This document shows positions 1 to 8,266 of a stretch of 64,000 nucleotides of DNA, piece after piece (positions within the stretch are counted from its first letter, which is position 1; every line of letters starts with the position of its first letter). The stretch is from Rhodoferax fermentans (GTDB lineage Bacteria > Pseudomonadota > Gammaproteobacteria > Burkholderiales > Burkholderiaceae_C): positions 3,782,001 through 3,846,000 of the forward strand of contig NZ_MTJN01000002.1 in assembly GCF_002017865.1 (NCBI RefSeq), read 5' to 3'. The notes below the pieces were generated by a model, which saw only the letters and a program-made list of their open reading frames with translations, searched no databases and was not told the origin of the DNA. The translations under genes were made by a program, and so were the position numbers.

Positions 1-2
1 TA

Positions 3-137
3 CTGACCTACACCCAGTTGGCACAACGGTATACCGCACCGGTGCTCAAGGGCCCCTTCAACCTCTCTGCCCGGCGTGCTGCCGGTTTTACTGAGGCCGA
101 GCTGACTGCGTTGTGTGGTACACCGCAGGCTGCCTGA
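3..137 (+). CDS. C-terminal fragment of a protein cut by the window edge, possibly a DUF455 ferritin-like protein
   Basis: An open frame enters from the left edge and ends at TGA 135-137, leaving about 44 residues. The readable part contains KGPFNLSARRAAGFTEAEL. This resembles my recollection of the end of DUF455 (COG2833) ferritin-like proteins of Burkholderiales, but the active part lies outside the window, so the family is a guess. The next gene starts 25 bases downstream on the same strand, so the two may be co-transcribed. Confidence 0.4.
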   Translation: MTYTQLAQRYTAPVLKGPFNLSARRAAGFTEAELTALCGTPQAA

Positions 138-162
138 CCCCCGAATTTTTTAAGGCTTTTCC

Positions 163-1425
163 ATGTCCGACTCCCCCAAGCGACCTGATACCAACCCAAG
201 CACCACGAGTTCCTCCATGGCGATTGCTCGACAACCCATTCTGGATGCCAAACGCACAGTCTTTGGTTATGAGCTGTTTGACCGCTCGCTGACCAACGGC
301 ACCTATTCAGCGGCCAGTGATGCCGCGCTGTTGTTCAACCTGCTGTCCAACGCCGACAGCGAAATGCGCAACACCAGCAAGACCATTTTTATCAATTGCA
401 CCCACCGCACCCTGGCAGGCGGCCACCTTGAACTGATTGAGCCGGACCGCGTGGTACTGGAAGTGCCTCCCATGCCCGAAGACCAGTCGGAACCGGAAGA
501 CATTGAAACCTTCCTGCAAACCATGATCGACGTCCATCGGCGTGGCTTCCGGCTCGCTTTTGACCAGACCGTGATGTCACCCGCTTATGCCAACTGGTTG
601 CCGCTGGCATCGTTTGTCAAGGTCGAAAACAACCGGGTCTCCACCGATCAACTCAGAACCATCGTCCGAGGCCTGGCTGAACACCCCGGCATCCAACTGG
701 TGGTGGAGAAAATTGAAACCCAGGAGGACTATGAAGCGGCGCTGTCGGCCGGTGCCAAGTTGTTTCAAGGCTACTGGTTTTCGCGCCCGATTCTGGTCAA
801 AGGCCAGACCATCCGCCCGGCCCAGGCGGCGATCATTCACCTGATCAACCTGGTGCGCAACCAGGCCAGCACGGCCGAGATCGAAGAGGTGTTCAAACAC
901 GACCCGACCCTGTCTTTTAACCTGCTGCGTTTCATCAATTCGGCCGGTTTTGGTCTGAGTTGTGAGATCACCTCGTTCCGCCATGCGGTGATGTTGCTGG
1001 GCCTCAAAAAACTGTTCCGCTGGGCGGCCCTGTTGATGACCACCTCAGGTGCAGCAGGTGCCACGCCCGCAGTGGGTTACGCCGCTGTGGTGCGCGGCCG
1101 CCTGATGGAACTGCTGGCGGCAGAACTACTACCACCTGAGGAATGTGACAACGCCTTTGTGGTGGGCATCTTCTCGCTGCTCGACACCATGCTGGGCATG
1201 CCGATGCGCGAGGCGCTCGAATCGATCTCGCTGCCACAGTCGGTGACCGATGCCCTGCTGCACAACAAGGGGGTGCTGGCACCGTTTTTACAACTCACCC
1301 TGGCCTGTGAAAACGCCGACGACACCCTGTTTGCAGAAACCGCGATCTCCCTGCATTTGACCGGAGACCAGGTGAACTGGGCACACCTGCAAGCCCTGGC
1401 CTGGTCCGACAACATCACCGCCTGA
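163..1425 (+). CDS. EAL-HDOD signalling protein (COG3434 / YuxH type)
   Basis: The 420-residue product has an N-terminal EAL-like domain (about residues 20-210) followed by an HDOD domain (about 215-400). The EAL signature is degenerate: the segment ARQPILDAKRTVFGYELFDR has YELF where active phosphodiesterases have EALLR, so cyclic-di-GMP hydrolysis is unlikely. HDOD is a catalytically inactive relative of HD-type phosphohydrolases. Proteins of this architecture are thought to act as regulatory scaffolds, for example in motility or twitching. The start ATG 163 follows an A/T-rich stretch without a strong Shine-Dalgarno. Two full GGDEF-EAL proteins lie at the far end of the window, but nothing links them functionally. 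The target is unknown. Confidence 0.85.
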   Translation: MSDSPKRPDTNPSTTSSSMAIARQPILDAKRTVFGYELFDRSLTNGTYSAASDAALLFNLLSNADSEMRNTSKTIFINCTHRTLAGGHLELIEPDRVVLEVPPMPEDQSEPEDIETFLQTMIDVHRRGFRLAFDQTVMSPAYANWLPLASFVKVENNRVSTDQLRTIVRGLAEHPGIQLVVEKIETQEDYEAALSAGAKLFQGYWFSRPILVKGQTIRPAQAAIIHLINLVRNQASTAEIEEVFKHDPTLSFNLLRFINSAGFGLSCEITSFRHAVMLLGLKKLFRWAALLMTTSGAAGATPAVGYAAVVRGRLMELLAAELLPPEECDNAFVVGIFSLLDTMLGMPMREALESISLPQSVTDALLHNKGVLAPFLQLTLACENADDTLFAETAISLHLTGDQVNWAHLQALAWSDNITA

Positions 1426-1436
1426 TCCACCCGGCC

Positions 1437-2363
1437 TTAGCCGCGTGGATGGTGCTGCGCGTGCAACACTTTCAATCGCTCACGCGCCACATGGGTGTAG
1501 ATGGTGGTGGTCGAAATATCGGCATGCCCCAGCAGCATCTGTACCGCGCGCAAATCCGCACCATGGTTGAGCAGATGTGTGGCAAACGCGTGGCGCAGGG
1601 TGTGTGGCGACATCGGTGAGTGGATGCCCGCTGCCAGCGCGTATTTTTTGACCAGCATCCAGAACATCACCCGGCTCATGGCGGTGCCGGGTGTGGGCCC
1701 CTTGTGGGTCACAAACAGATCATCGGTGCTGTGCCCTGCCAGCAGCTCGCCACGCGCCTGTGCCAGGTAGCGCTGGAGCCACAGGCTGGCCACCTCACCA
1801 AAAGGCACCAGGCGCTCCTTGTTGCCCTTGCCAAACACCCGCAGCACGTTGTCGCTCAGGCTGATGTTGAAGACCCGCAGCGAAACCAGCTCACTCACCC
1901 GCAAGCCACTGGCGTACATCAGCTCCAGCATGGTGCGGTCACGCACCCCTTGTGCGTTACTGATGTCGGGCGCGGCCAGCAGGGCCTCGACCTGGAACTC
2001 GGTCAGGGTCTTGGGCAGGCGCAGGTGCTGTTTGGCCGACAACATCTTCAAAGTGGGGTCAGCGCTGACCAGATGTTCACGCAGCGCCCAATGGAAAAAC
2101 CGTTTCAACACCGTCAGACGCCGGTTGGCCGTGGTGGCCTTGGTGTGGGCATGCCGGGCCGCAAAATAGGCGTTGATGTCATCCTGCGTCACCTGTACCA
2201 GTTGGCGGCCTTGCGCAACCAGCCAGCTTGAAAACAGGGTGAGGTCTCGCCGGTACGCCATCAGCGTGTTTTTGGACAGGCCATCTTCGAGCCACAAGGC
2301 ATCCACAAAGCTGTCGATCACCGGGTCCGGTGGCAAGCTTGAGGGCACTGGGCGGGTTGGCAT
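1437..2363 (-). CDS. xerD: Site-specific tyrosine recombinase XerD
   Basis: XerD acts with XerC at dif to resolve chromosome dimers. The 308-residue protein has the N-terminal SAM-like core-binding domain and the C-terminal catalytic domain. The catalytic set is complete: R155 (in YASGLRVSEL), K179, H254 and R257 (HTLRH), H280 (LLGHADISTTT) and the nucleophile Y289. I chose ATG 2363 because AAGGAG stands seven bases upstream. The in-frame ATG at 2399 would begin inside the tRNA terminator hairpin. Length and sequence fit the housekeeping recombinase rather than a phage or island integrase, despite the neighbouring tRNA gene. It ends 11 bases from the convergent EAL-HDOD gene. Confidence 0.92.
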   Translation of the reverse strand: MPTRPVPSSLPPDPVIDSFVDALWLEDGLSKNTLMAYRRDLTLFSSWLVAQGRQLVQVTQDDINAYFAARHAHTKATTANRRLTVLKRFFHWALREHLVSADPTLKMLSAKQHLRLPKTLTEFQVEALLAAPDISNAQGVRDRTMLELMYASGLRVSELVSLRVFNISLSDNVLRVFGKGNKERLVPFGEVASLWLQRYLAQARGELLAGHSTDDLFVTHKGPTPGTAMSRVMFWMLVKKYALAAGIHSPMSPHTLRHAFATHLLNHGADLRAVQMLLGHADISTTTIYTHVARERLKVLHAQHHPRG

Positions 2364-2384
2364 GGGGCACGCTCCTTGGCGGGA

Positions 2385-2422
2385 CAACAAAAAAGCCACC
2401 CATCTTTCGAAGGGTGGCTTTT
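2385..2422 (-). terminator. Intrinsic terminator of tRNA-Ser
   Basis: Read on the minus strand, an 11-bp perfect stem (AAAAGCCACCC with GGGTGGCTTTT) follows the tRNA by six bases and runs into a T-rich tract. It separates the tRNA transcript from xerD, which starts 22 bases further on. Confidence 0.85.
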
Positions 2423-2428
2423 AGGATT

Positions 2429-2521
2429 TGGCGGAAACGGAGGGATTCGAACCCTCGATGAGGCTCTACACCCCATACTCCCTTAGCAGGGGAGCACCTT
2501 CGGCCACTCGGTCACGTTTCC
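2429..2521 (-). tRNA. tRNA-Ser (anticodon GCU)
   Basis: The 93-nt minus-strand gene folds as a class II tRNA. The acceptor strands are GGAAACG and CGTTTCC, the discriminator is G and CCA is encoded. The anticodon loop is CTGCTAA (GCU, at 2485-2487), there is a long variable arm, and the T arm reads AGGGTTCGAATCCCT. It decodes AGC and AGU. Confidence 0.97.
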
Positions 2522-2563
2522 TGAAATTCAGAGCCGCGATTATGTCACGACTTGGGGCTGTTT

Positions 2564-3835
2564 TTAACGAACAGGTGCCTGATCCAGACCAAAAGCTTTG
2601 TGCAAAGCTTTCACGGCCAGTTCCATGTACTTTTCGTCGATCACCACCGAGGTCTTGATCTCGCTGGTAGAGATCATCTGGATGTTGATACCTTCTTCGC
2701 TGAGCACGCGGAACATCGTGCTGGCCACACCCACGTGGCTGCGCATGCCGATGCCAACAATCGACACCTTGCAGATCTTGGTGTCACCCACCACCTCTTG
2801 CGCGCCGAGTTTGGGCACCACGGTGTTCTTGAGCAGATCCATGGTCTTGGCATAGTCGCCATGGTTCACGGTGAAGCTGAAATCGGTTTTGCCATCCTTG
2901 CTGATGTTCTGGATGATCATGTCGACTTCGACATTGGCGTCGGCCACGGCACCCAGGATCTGGTAGGCCACGCCGGGCTTGTCGGGCACGCCGAGCACGG
3001 AAATCTTGGTCTCATCACGGGTGAACGCAATGCCGGAAACAATGGCTTGTTCCATGTTTTCATCTTCCTCAAAAGTAATCAGCGTGCCAGACTTGGCTTC
3101 TTCAACGATATCAATATCCCAGGGTGTGAAACTGCTCAGCACCCGCAGCTTGACCTTGTACTTGCCGGCGAACTCGACCGAACGGATCTGCAGCACCTTG
3201 GAGCCCATCGAGGCCATCTCCAGCATTTCCTCAAAGCTGACGGTCTGCAGGCGGCGGGCTTCGGGCACCACACGCGGGTCGGTGGTGTAGACACCATCCA
3301 CATCGGTATAGATCAGGCATTCATCGGCCTTCATGGCGGCGGCCACCGCCACCGCGGAGGTGTCCGAGCCACCGCGACCCAGTGTGGTGATGTTGCCCAG
3401 ATCGTCCAGCCCCTGGAAGCCGGTGACGATCACCACCTTGCCTTCGGCCAGATCAGCACGCACACGCTGGTCGTCAATCGACTCAATCCGCGCCTTGGTG
3501 TAGGCGCTGTTGGTACGGATCGGCACCTGCCAACCCGCGTAGCTGACCGATTCGAGCCCCTGCGCTTGCAGGGCAATCGCCAGCAAAGCGCTGGAGGCCT
3601 GCTCGCCAGTGGCGGCCAGCATGTCAAGCTCGCGGTAGTAAGCATCGGTCAGGCTGGACGGGGCCAGCTCTTTGGCCAGACCCAGCAGACGGTTGGTTTC
3701 GCCACTCATGGCACTGGGCACGACCACCATCTGGTGACCGGCGCGTGCCCATTTGGCAACGCGTTTGGCGACATTGCTGATGCGCTCGGTCGAGCCCATC
3801 GACGTGCCGCCGTATTTATGAACAATCAAGGACAT
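2564..3835 (-). CDS. lysC: Aspartate kinase
   Basis: It phosphorylates aspartate, the first step towards lysine, threonine, methionine and diaminopimelate. The 423-residue product begins with the kinase signature HKYGGTSMGS (residues 7-16). The amino-acid kinase fold occupies about residues 1-250, and two C-terminal ACT domains (about 265-410) are the usual site of allosteric feedback. This is the monofunctional bacterial form with no homoserine dehydrogenase fusion. It lies 26 bases downstream of tilS on the same strand and 42 bases upstream of tRNA-Ser. Feedback by lysine plus threonine would be typical but cannot be read from the sequence. Confidence 0.96.
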   Translation of the reverse strand: MSLIVHKYGGTSMGSTERISNVAKRVAKWARAGHQMVVVPSAMSGETNRLLGLAKELAPSSLTDAYYRELDMLAATGEQASSALLAIALQAQGLESVSYAGWQVPIRTNSAYTKARIESIDDQRVRADLAEGKVVIVTGFQGLDDLGNITTLGRGGSDTSAVAVAAAMKADECLIYTDVDGVYTTDPRVVPEARRLQTVSFEEMLEMASMGSKVLQIRSVEFAGKYKVKLRVLSSFTPWDIDIVEEAKSGTLITFEEDENMEQAIVSGIAFTRDETKISVLGVPDKPGVAYQILGAVADANVEVDMIIQNISKDGKTDFSFTVNHGDYAKTMDLLKNTVVPKLGAQEVVGDTKICKVSIVGIGMRSHVGVASTMFRVLSEEGINIQMISTSEIKTSVVIDEKYMELAVKALHKAFGLDQAPVR

Positions 3836-3861
3836 GTTGGGGTGTGAGAGGCGTTAAAAAC

Positions 3862-4812
3862 TCAGGGATTGTACCAATGCAACTCTGGGCCACGCCGCTC
3901 ACAGAAGCCTGTACCGACCTTCAGATGCATGGCATGACCCCGGGTGCGGCATGCGCTAATCTGATGCATCAGCTCGTCCAACTGGGCGGCGGTGGGGGTA
4001 GCCTGGTGACAACTCAGCAGCCAGTGCCGCAGCACATTGGCCAGCCGGGGCCGACTCATAAGCTGCAAAGCCTTGATGCGCGGTGGCACACCCACCTGGG
4101 CCAAATCTTCTGCTGCCACCTCCAGCAGCAAAGCCTGGGCTTGGGCGGCATGTGCGGCGCTGCGGGCAAAGGTGTCACGAAACTGGGGGAAACAGGCCTC
4201 CAAGGCTGGCAACACACGCGCGCGGATGCGGTTGCGGGTATAGCGCTCGTCCACATTGCTGGGGTCGGTCACAAAAGCCGCCCCCTGCCCGGCCAGCCAA
4301 CGCCGCAACTCGGCACCACTCACCCGCAACAAGGGGCGGTGGTAAGAGATGCCAGCACGTGTCCAGGTGGCCGGCATGGCGCTCAAACCCGGTAGCCCGG
4401 CGCCCCGGCTCAGGGCGAGTAACAAGGTCTCGATCTGGTCGTCCGCGTGGTGGGCGAGTGCTATGGAGAGCATAGCTGGTTGCCCTTGATTCATAAGGGC
4501 TAGCGCCTCAAAAGCCTTGTAACGGTGGCGCCGGGCGGCATCCTCTGGGCTTTGCCCGGGCAGCGGCTGGGCCTGCACTTTTTGCACGGTCAGCGGCACG
4601 TTGAGCGCGGCACACACCTGTCGGCAATGGGTCTCGAAATCGTCTGCGGCGGCCTGCAGGCCGTGGTGCACATGCACCGCACTGACCTGCCCCGGCCATT
4701 TCTGGGCGCAGGCCAGTAACAAGGCGGTGGAGTCCGCGCCACCGCTGTAGCCCACCACCAGCGGCAAAGTGGGCTGAAAAGTCGCCATGGCTTGCTCAAA
4801 GGAGCAGGTCAT
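3862..4812 (-). CDS. tilS: tRNA(Ile)-lysidine synthase TilS
   Basis: TilS attaches lysine to C34 of tRNA-Ile(CAU), changing its reading from AUG to AUA. The 316-residue product carries the PP-loop ATPase motif SGGADS (residues 23-28). It also has the family segments HVHHGL, EDAARRHRY and HHADDQIETLLLALSRGAGL. It lacks the long C-terminal domains of the E. coli protein, as is common in this lineage. The loop between the RYKAFEAL helix and HHADDQ is encoded by an R1 repeat copy (4459-4516). The start could be ATG 4812 or the in-frame ATG 4788 (MATFQPT), and neither has a convincing Shine-Dalgarno. It follows accA by 96 bases that contain a strong hairpin. Confidence 0.93.
   Translation of the reverse strand: MTCSFEQAMATFQPTLPLVVGYSGGADSTALLLACAQKWPGQVSAVHVHHGLQAAADDFETHCRQVCAALNVPLTVQKVQAQPLPGQSPEDAARRHRYKAFEALALMNQGQPAMLSIALAHHADDQIETLLLALSRGAGLPGLSAMPATWTRAGISYHRPLLRVSGAELRRWLAGQGAAFVTDPSNVDERYTRNRIRARVLPALEACFPQFRDTFARSAAHAAQAQALLLEVAAEDLAQVGVPPRIKALQLMSRPRLANVLRHWLLSCHQATPTAAQLDELMHQISACRTRGHAMHLKVGTGFCERRGPELHWYNP
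4459..4516 (+). repeat. R1 repeat copy inside tilS
   Basis: The copy reads GCTATGGAGAGCATAGC, a short spacer, the core palindrome GCCCTT-gattcat-AAGGGC (4482-4500), then TAGCGCCTC. It matches the intergenic R1 copies at 41141 and 44021. In the tilS frame it encodes ALALMNQGQPAMLSIAL, with no stop codon or frameshift. Confidence 0.75.
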
Positions 4813-4869
4813 GGGTGTGGCAACAAGTGGAATGCGGATGGCTTGGTGACCACAGTGGGTTCAAGCAGT

Positions 4870-4894
4870 TCGCCCCGGAGTTGGTCCGGGGCGA
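4870..4894 (-). terminator. Strong hairpin downstream of accA
   Basis: CGCCCCGGA and TCCGGGGCG form a perfect 9-bp stem (10 with the flanking T-A pair) around a 5-nt loop, beginning 15 nt after the accA stop. No U-tract follows, so it may be an RNA 3'-end stabiliser or a weak terminator rather than a classical one. Confidence 0.5.
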
Positions 4895-4908
4895 TACCCA
4901 GCACCGGC

Positions 4909-5883
4909 TTATTTGCCGGGTTTGATGTCAGTGAAACGGCCATAACTCTGCAGCCGGTCAAAACGGCGCTGCAGCAGCTCGGGCGTTTTGAGGTCACTGA
5001 GCTGGCGATAAGCGTCGGTCAGGGCACGTTTGAGGAAAGTCGCCATCTGTTTGGTGTCGCGGTGCGCACCACCGACCGGTTCGTTGACGATTTTGTCGAT
5101 CACACCCAGGGCCTTGAGGCGGTGCGCGGTGATGCCCAGCGCGTCGGCCGCGTCCTGCGCCTTCTCGGAGGTTTTCCAGAGGATGGAGGCACAGCCCTCG
5201 GGGCTGATCACCGAATAAATCGAGTACTGCAGCATCAGCACCTGGTCGCCCACCGAGATCGCCAGCGCGCCGCCTGAGCCGCCTTCGCCAATGATGGTGA
5301 CAATGATCGGCACCTCCAACTGCGCCATTTCGAAGATGTTGCGGCCAATGGCTTCGGATTGGCCACGCTCTTCAGCGTCAATGCCGGGGTAAGCGCCAGG
5401 CGTGTCGACAAAGGTGAACACCGGCAGCTTGAACTTCTCAGCGGTTTTCATCAAGCGCAAAGCCTTGCGGTAACCCTCGGGCTTGCTCATGCCAAAGTTA
5501 CGCAGGCCACGCTCCTTGGTGTCGCGGCCTTTTTGCTGGCCAATCACCATACACGGTGTGCCGTTGAAACGCGCCAGTCCACCAATGATGCTGAGGTCGT
5601 CGGCAAAGTGCCGGTCACCGTGCAGTTCCACAAAATGGGTGAAGATCTCGTTGATGTAATCCTGCGCGTACGGGCGCTCGGCGTGGCGGGCGATCTTGGT
5701 GATCTGCCAGGGCGTCAAGTCGCTGTAGATGTCTTTGGTGAGCTGCTGGCTCTTCTTGGCCAGCTGGGTGATTTCAGCCGAAATGTCCACCGCTGACTCG
5801 GTCTGCACATAACGCAGCTCGTCGATCTTGTTTTCCAGCTCGGCAATCGGGGTCTCAAAATCCAGGAATGTTTTTTTAGCCAC
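4909..5883 (-). CDS. accA: Acetyl-CoA carboxylase carboxyltransferase subunit alpha
   Basis: With AccD this forms the carboxyltransferase that makes malonyl-CoA for fatty-acid synthesis. The 324-residue product matches the family in length and has its recognisable segments. These are an N-terminal helical region beginning [10 protein letters not shown], the crotonase-fold core with [14 protein letters not shown] and [10 protein letters not shown], the glycine-rich oxyanion segment [12 protein letters not shown], and [11 protein letters not shown]. The alpha and beta subunits are separate genes, and accD is not in this window. It may belong to a cysS, glycosylase, accA, tilS, lysC minus-strand run, though hairpins follow both the glycosylase and accA. 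Confidence 0.97.
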   Translation of the reverse strand: MAKKTFLDFETPIAELENKIDELRYVQTESAVDISAEITQLAKKSQQLTKDIYSDLTPWQITKIARHAERPYAQDYINEIFTHFVELHGDRHFADDLSIIGGLARFNGTPCMVIGQQKGRDTKERGLRNFGMSKPEGYRKALRLMKTAEKFKLPVFTFVDTPGAYPGIDAEERGQSEAIGRNIFEMAQLEVPIIVTIIGEGGSGGALAISVGDQVLMLQYSIYSVISPEGCASILWKTSEKAQDAADALGITAHRLKALGVIDKIVNEPVGGAHRDTKQMATFLKRALTDAYRQLSDLKTPELLQRRFDRLQSYGRFTDIKPGK

Positions 5884-5945
5884 AAAAGCTCCATGTCATC
5901 TGTTGGGATGGCTGCCATCCGGCGCACCGGCTTGGGCTCATCAGG

Positions 5946-5971
5946 AAAAACAACGGCCTATTTTAAGGCCG
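5946..5971 (-). terminator. Terminator-like hairpin after the glycosylase gene
   Basis: On the minus strand, CGGCC and GGCCG pair around an 8-nt A/T-rich loop and lead into GTTGTTTTT. It begins immediately after the stop codon of the downstream-facing glycosylase gene, so accA probably also has its own promoter. Confidence 0.55.
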
Positions 5972-5972
5972 C

Positions 5973-6623
5973 TCAGTAAGTGACCGGCAGGGGGTCCAAC
6001 GAGCGCCAAATATACCAAGTGGCCACGGTGCGGTAGGGCGCCCAGGCCAGCGCCACCTCACGGGCATCGCTGCGGCTGACCACATCACCCGAAAAATAAC
6101 ACTTGCTGATGCCATTGATCAGGCCCACATCGTCCAGCGGCAACACGTTCGGGCGCATCAGGTGGAAGATCAAAAACATCTCAGCCGTCCAGCGGCCAAT
6201 GCCGCGGATGGCGACCAGCTCGGCAATGATGGCCTCGTCGTCCATACCGGTCCAGGCGTCCACATGCACCGCACCATTGTCAAAGTGCAAGGCCAGGTCA
6301 ACGATGTACTCCACCTTGCGTGCACTTAAGCCCGCGGCACGCATGTCATCGATCTTGAGTTTGAGCACCTGCGCCGGTGTGATGTGTTCGGAGAGTGCGG
6401 CGAAACGGTCCCAGACGGTCTGCGCGGCCTTGACCGAAATCTGCTGCCCGACCACACTGCGCGCCAGCGTGACAAAAGCATCTCCCCGACTTTGCAGACA
6501 GTGCTGGCCAAACTGAGGAATCAACCGCTTCATCACGCGGTCCTTTTTCATCAGGTGTTTGCAGGCGTCAGCCCAATAGGTCGGCGCGAGCGTTTCGATC
6601 ACCAATAATTCTGTAGCAGCCAT
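5973..6623 (-). CDS. DNA-3-methyladenine glycosylase II family protein (AlkA/HhH-GPD)
   Basis: This is a predicted monofunctional base-excision glycosylase that removes alkylated purines. The 216-residue HhH-GPD protein has the helix-hairpin-helix LVAIRGIGRWTAEMF (about 136-150). The probable catalytic aspartate is D165 in LPLDDVGL. There is no iron-sulphur cluster cysteine loop. It is shorter than E. coli AlkA and lacks the N-terminal TBP-like domain, like other short AlkA homologues. The start ATG 6623 lies inside an R1 repeat copy, so the first few residues (MAATELLVIE) and the translation start region are repeat-derived. It is 44 bases from cysS and likely co-transcribed with it. Confidence 0.88.
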   Translation of the reverse strand: MAATELLVIETLAPTYWADACKHLMKKDRVMKRLIPQFGQHCLQSRGDAFVTLARSVVGQQISVKAAQTVWDRFAALSEHITPAQVLKLKIDDMRAAGLSARKVEYIVDLALHFDNGAVHVDAWTGMDDEAIIAELVAIRGIGRWTAEMFLIFHLMRPNVLPLDDVGLINGISKCYFSGDVVSRSDAREVALAWAPYRTVATWYIWRSLDPLPVTY

Positions 6624-6655
6624 CGCTTATTCAACAAGGGCCAGAGGCATAAAAC
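6601..6655 (+). repeat. R1 repeat copy over the glycosylase start
   Basis: On the plus strand TGTAGCAGC is followed by CGCTTATTCAACAAGGGC and CAGAGGCATAAAA. This parallels the clearer copy at 53305, which has TGTAGCTATCAGCCC, ATAAGGGCC and AAAGGCAAAAA. It bridges the cysS-glycosylase gap and includes the glycosylase start codon. The left palindrome arm is diverged. Confidence 0.6.
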
Positions 6656-6667
6656 ACATAGAAACCA

Positions 6668-8068
6668 TCACTTGGCCACTTCCCAGGTCGTCCCGGCTGC
6701 CGAATCTTTCAGCACAATGCCCTGGGCCAGCAACTGTTGGCGGATCTGGTCTGCCTCGGCGAAATTCTTGGCGGCTTTGGCGGCGGCGCGCTGGGCAATC
6801 AGCGCAGCGATCGCGGTCTCATCGAGCCCCGCACCAGCCTGCAAAAAAGCTTTGGGGTCGCCTTGCAACAAGCCCAGGCACGCGCCCAGGGCCTTGAGTA
6901 AACCCGCCAAAACAGGTGAACGACTGCGGTTGACCTCGGTGGCCAGCTCGAACAACACCGCCACCGCCTCGGGTGTGCCAAAGTCATCGTCCATGGCTGC
7001 TTTAAAACGTGCAGCAAAAGGCTCGGCCCAGTCGATGTTGACCGCTTCGGGCGTGGCCAGATCGAGTGCGGTGTACAGGCGCTTTAAGCCGCTGCGGGCG
7101 TCGTCAAGGTGTACATCGCTGTAATTGAGCGCGGTGCGGTAATGCGTGCGCAGCAGGAAGAAGCGCACGGTTTCGGGGTCAAACTTGACCAGCACGTCAC
7201 GGATGGTGAAGAAGTTGCCCAGGCTCTTGGACATCTTTTCGTTGTCGACCCGCACAAACCCGTTGTGCACCCAGAATTTGGCCAGCGGCTGGCCGCTGGC
7301 GCCTTCACTCTGGGCGATTTCGTTCTCGTGGTGCGGGAATTGCAGGTCCGCACCGCCGCCGTGGATGTCAAAGGTTTCACCCAGGGCCTGGCAACTCATG
7401 GCCGAGCATTCAATATGCCAGCCGGGACGACCCGTGCCATAGGCGTAGCCCAGAGCGGCGGCATCCCATTTGGCATCCTCGGGCTCGGAGGCCTTGGCGG
7501 CTTTCCACAGCACAAAGTCCAGCGGATCTTCCTTGCCGTCCTGCACCGCCACGCGTTCACCCGCGCGCAACTCGTCAAGCGATTTGCCCGACAGCTTGCC
7601 GTAACCGGGAAATTTGCGCACCGCAAAGTTCACATCACCGCTGCTGGCTTGGTAGGCCAGGCCCTTGGCCTCCAGGCGCTGGATCAGGCTCAGCATCTGC
7701 GGCACATGTTCGGTGGCACGCGGCTCCAGCGTGGGGGGCTCAATGCCCAGCAAGGCGATGTCCTGGTGCATGGCGGCCACCATCTCGTCGGTCAGCGCGC
7801 GGATCGGGATACCACGCTCGAGTGCACGTTTGATGATCTTGTCGTCAATGTCAGTGATGTTGCGCACATAGGTGACGCGGTAGCCGCTGGCCTTGAGCCA
7901 GCGCTGCACCACATCAAAAGCCATCATCATGCGCGCGTGCCCAATGTGGCACAGGTCATAAATCGTCATGCCACACACATACATGCGCACGTGACCGGGC
8001 TCAATCGGGGAAAAAGGTTCCAGCTCTCGCGAGAGCGTGTTGAAAATGCGCAAACTCATGGATGTCAA
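6668..8068 (-). CDS. cysS: Cysteinyl-tRNA synthetase
   Basis: This class I synthetase charges tRNA-Cys. The 466-residue product has the HIGH motif at 41-44 (LCHIGHARM), the KMSKS motif ([10 protein letters not shown]), and the zinc ligands expected for the family, including C32 in YVCGMTIYD and the [15 protein letters not shown] segment. The length matches bacterial CysS. Two in-frame ATGs lie three codons apart (MTSMSLRIF), and the second may be the real start. It is divergent from the TPR protein gene across about 200 bases. Confidence 0.97.
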   Translation of the reverse strand: MTSMSLRIFNTLSRELEPFSPIEPGHVRMYVCGMTIYDLCHIGHARMMMAFDVVQRWLKASGYRVTYVRNITDIDDKIIKRALERGIPIRALTDEMVAAMHQDIALLGIEPPTLEPRATEHVPQMLSLIQRLEAKGLAYQASSGDVNFAVRKFPGYGKLSGKSLDELRAGERVAVQDGKEDPLDFVLWKAAKASEPEDAKWDAAALGYAYGTGRPGWHIECSAMSCQALGETFDIHGGGADLQFPHHENEIAQSEGASGQPLAKFWVHNGFVRVDNEKMSKSLGNFFTIRDVLVKFDPETVRFFLLRTHYRTALNYSDVHLDDARSGLKRLYTALDLATPEAVNIDWAEPFAARFKAAMDDDFGTPEAVAVLFELATEVNRSRSPVLAGLLKALGACLGLLQGDPKAFLQAGAGLDETAIAALIAQRAAAKAAKNFAEADQIRQQLLAQGIVLKDSAAGTTWEVAK

Positions 8069-8162
8069 AGATTCAGGTCAGGTGGCTGCGGTCAAAGCCG
8101 ATGTTGTTGGGGCGGTGGCTTGCGCCAGAGGTAGCTCGTCCAGATCAGGCTGATCCGTCAAA

Positions 8163-8191
8163 CGCTTTAAAAGCAGACCCTCCGCTACAAT
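8163..8191 (+). promoter_or_regulatory. Candidate promoter for the TPR-protein gene
   Basis: A good -10 hexamer, TACAAT (8186-8191), stands about 75 bases before the start codon in the divergent cysS gap. The -35 region (CGCTTT at 17-bp spacing) is weak. This is pattern matching only. Confidence 0.35.
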
Positions 8192-8266
8192 GGAAAGCAG
8201 TATAAAGCCCTGTCAGCTCCCGCCGGTTTCGCGGCCTCCATCTCACTTCTTCAAACCACAGTGTCC

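Noticed and set aside
1437..2521. A tyrosine recombinase beside a tRNA gene, as in an integrated island
   Set aside because: The protein has XerD length and motifs, the tRNA is complete with its own terminator, and no duplicated tRNA 3' end or cargo genes are seen.
7109..8134. A 341-codon plus-strand open frame antisense to cysS
   Set aside because: cysS is complete with HIGH and KMSKS motifs. The antisense frame is compositional.
8182..8223. Possible R1 copy upstream of the TPR gene
   Set aside because: Only the GCTACAAT start and an AGCCCT match. The stretch reads better as a -10 promoter region.
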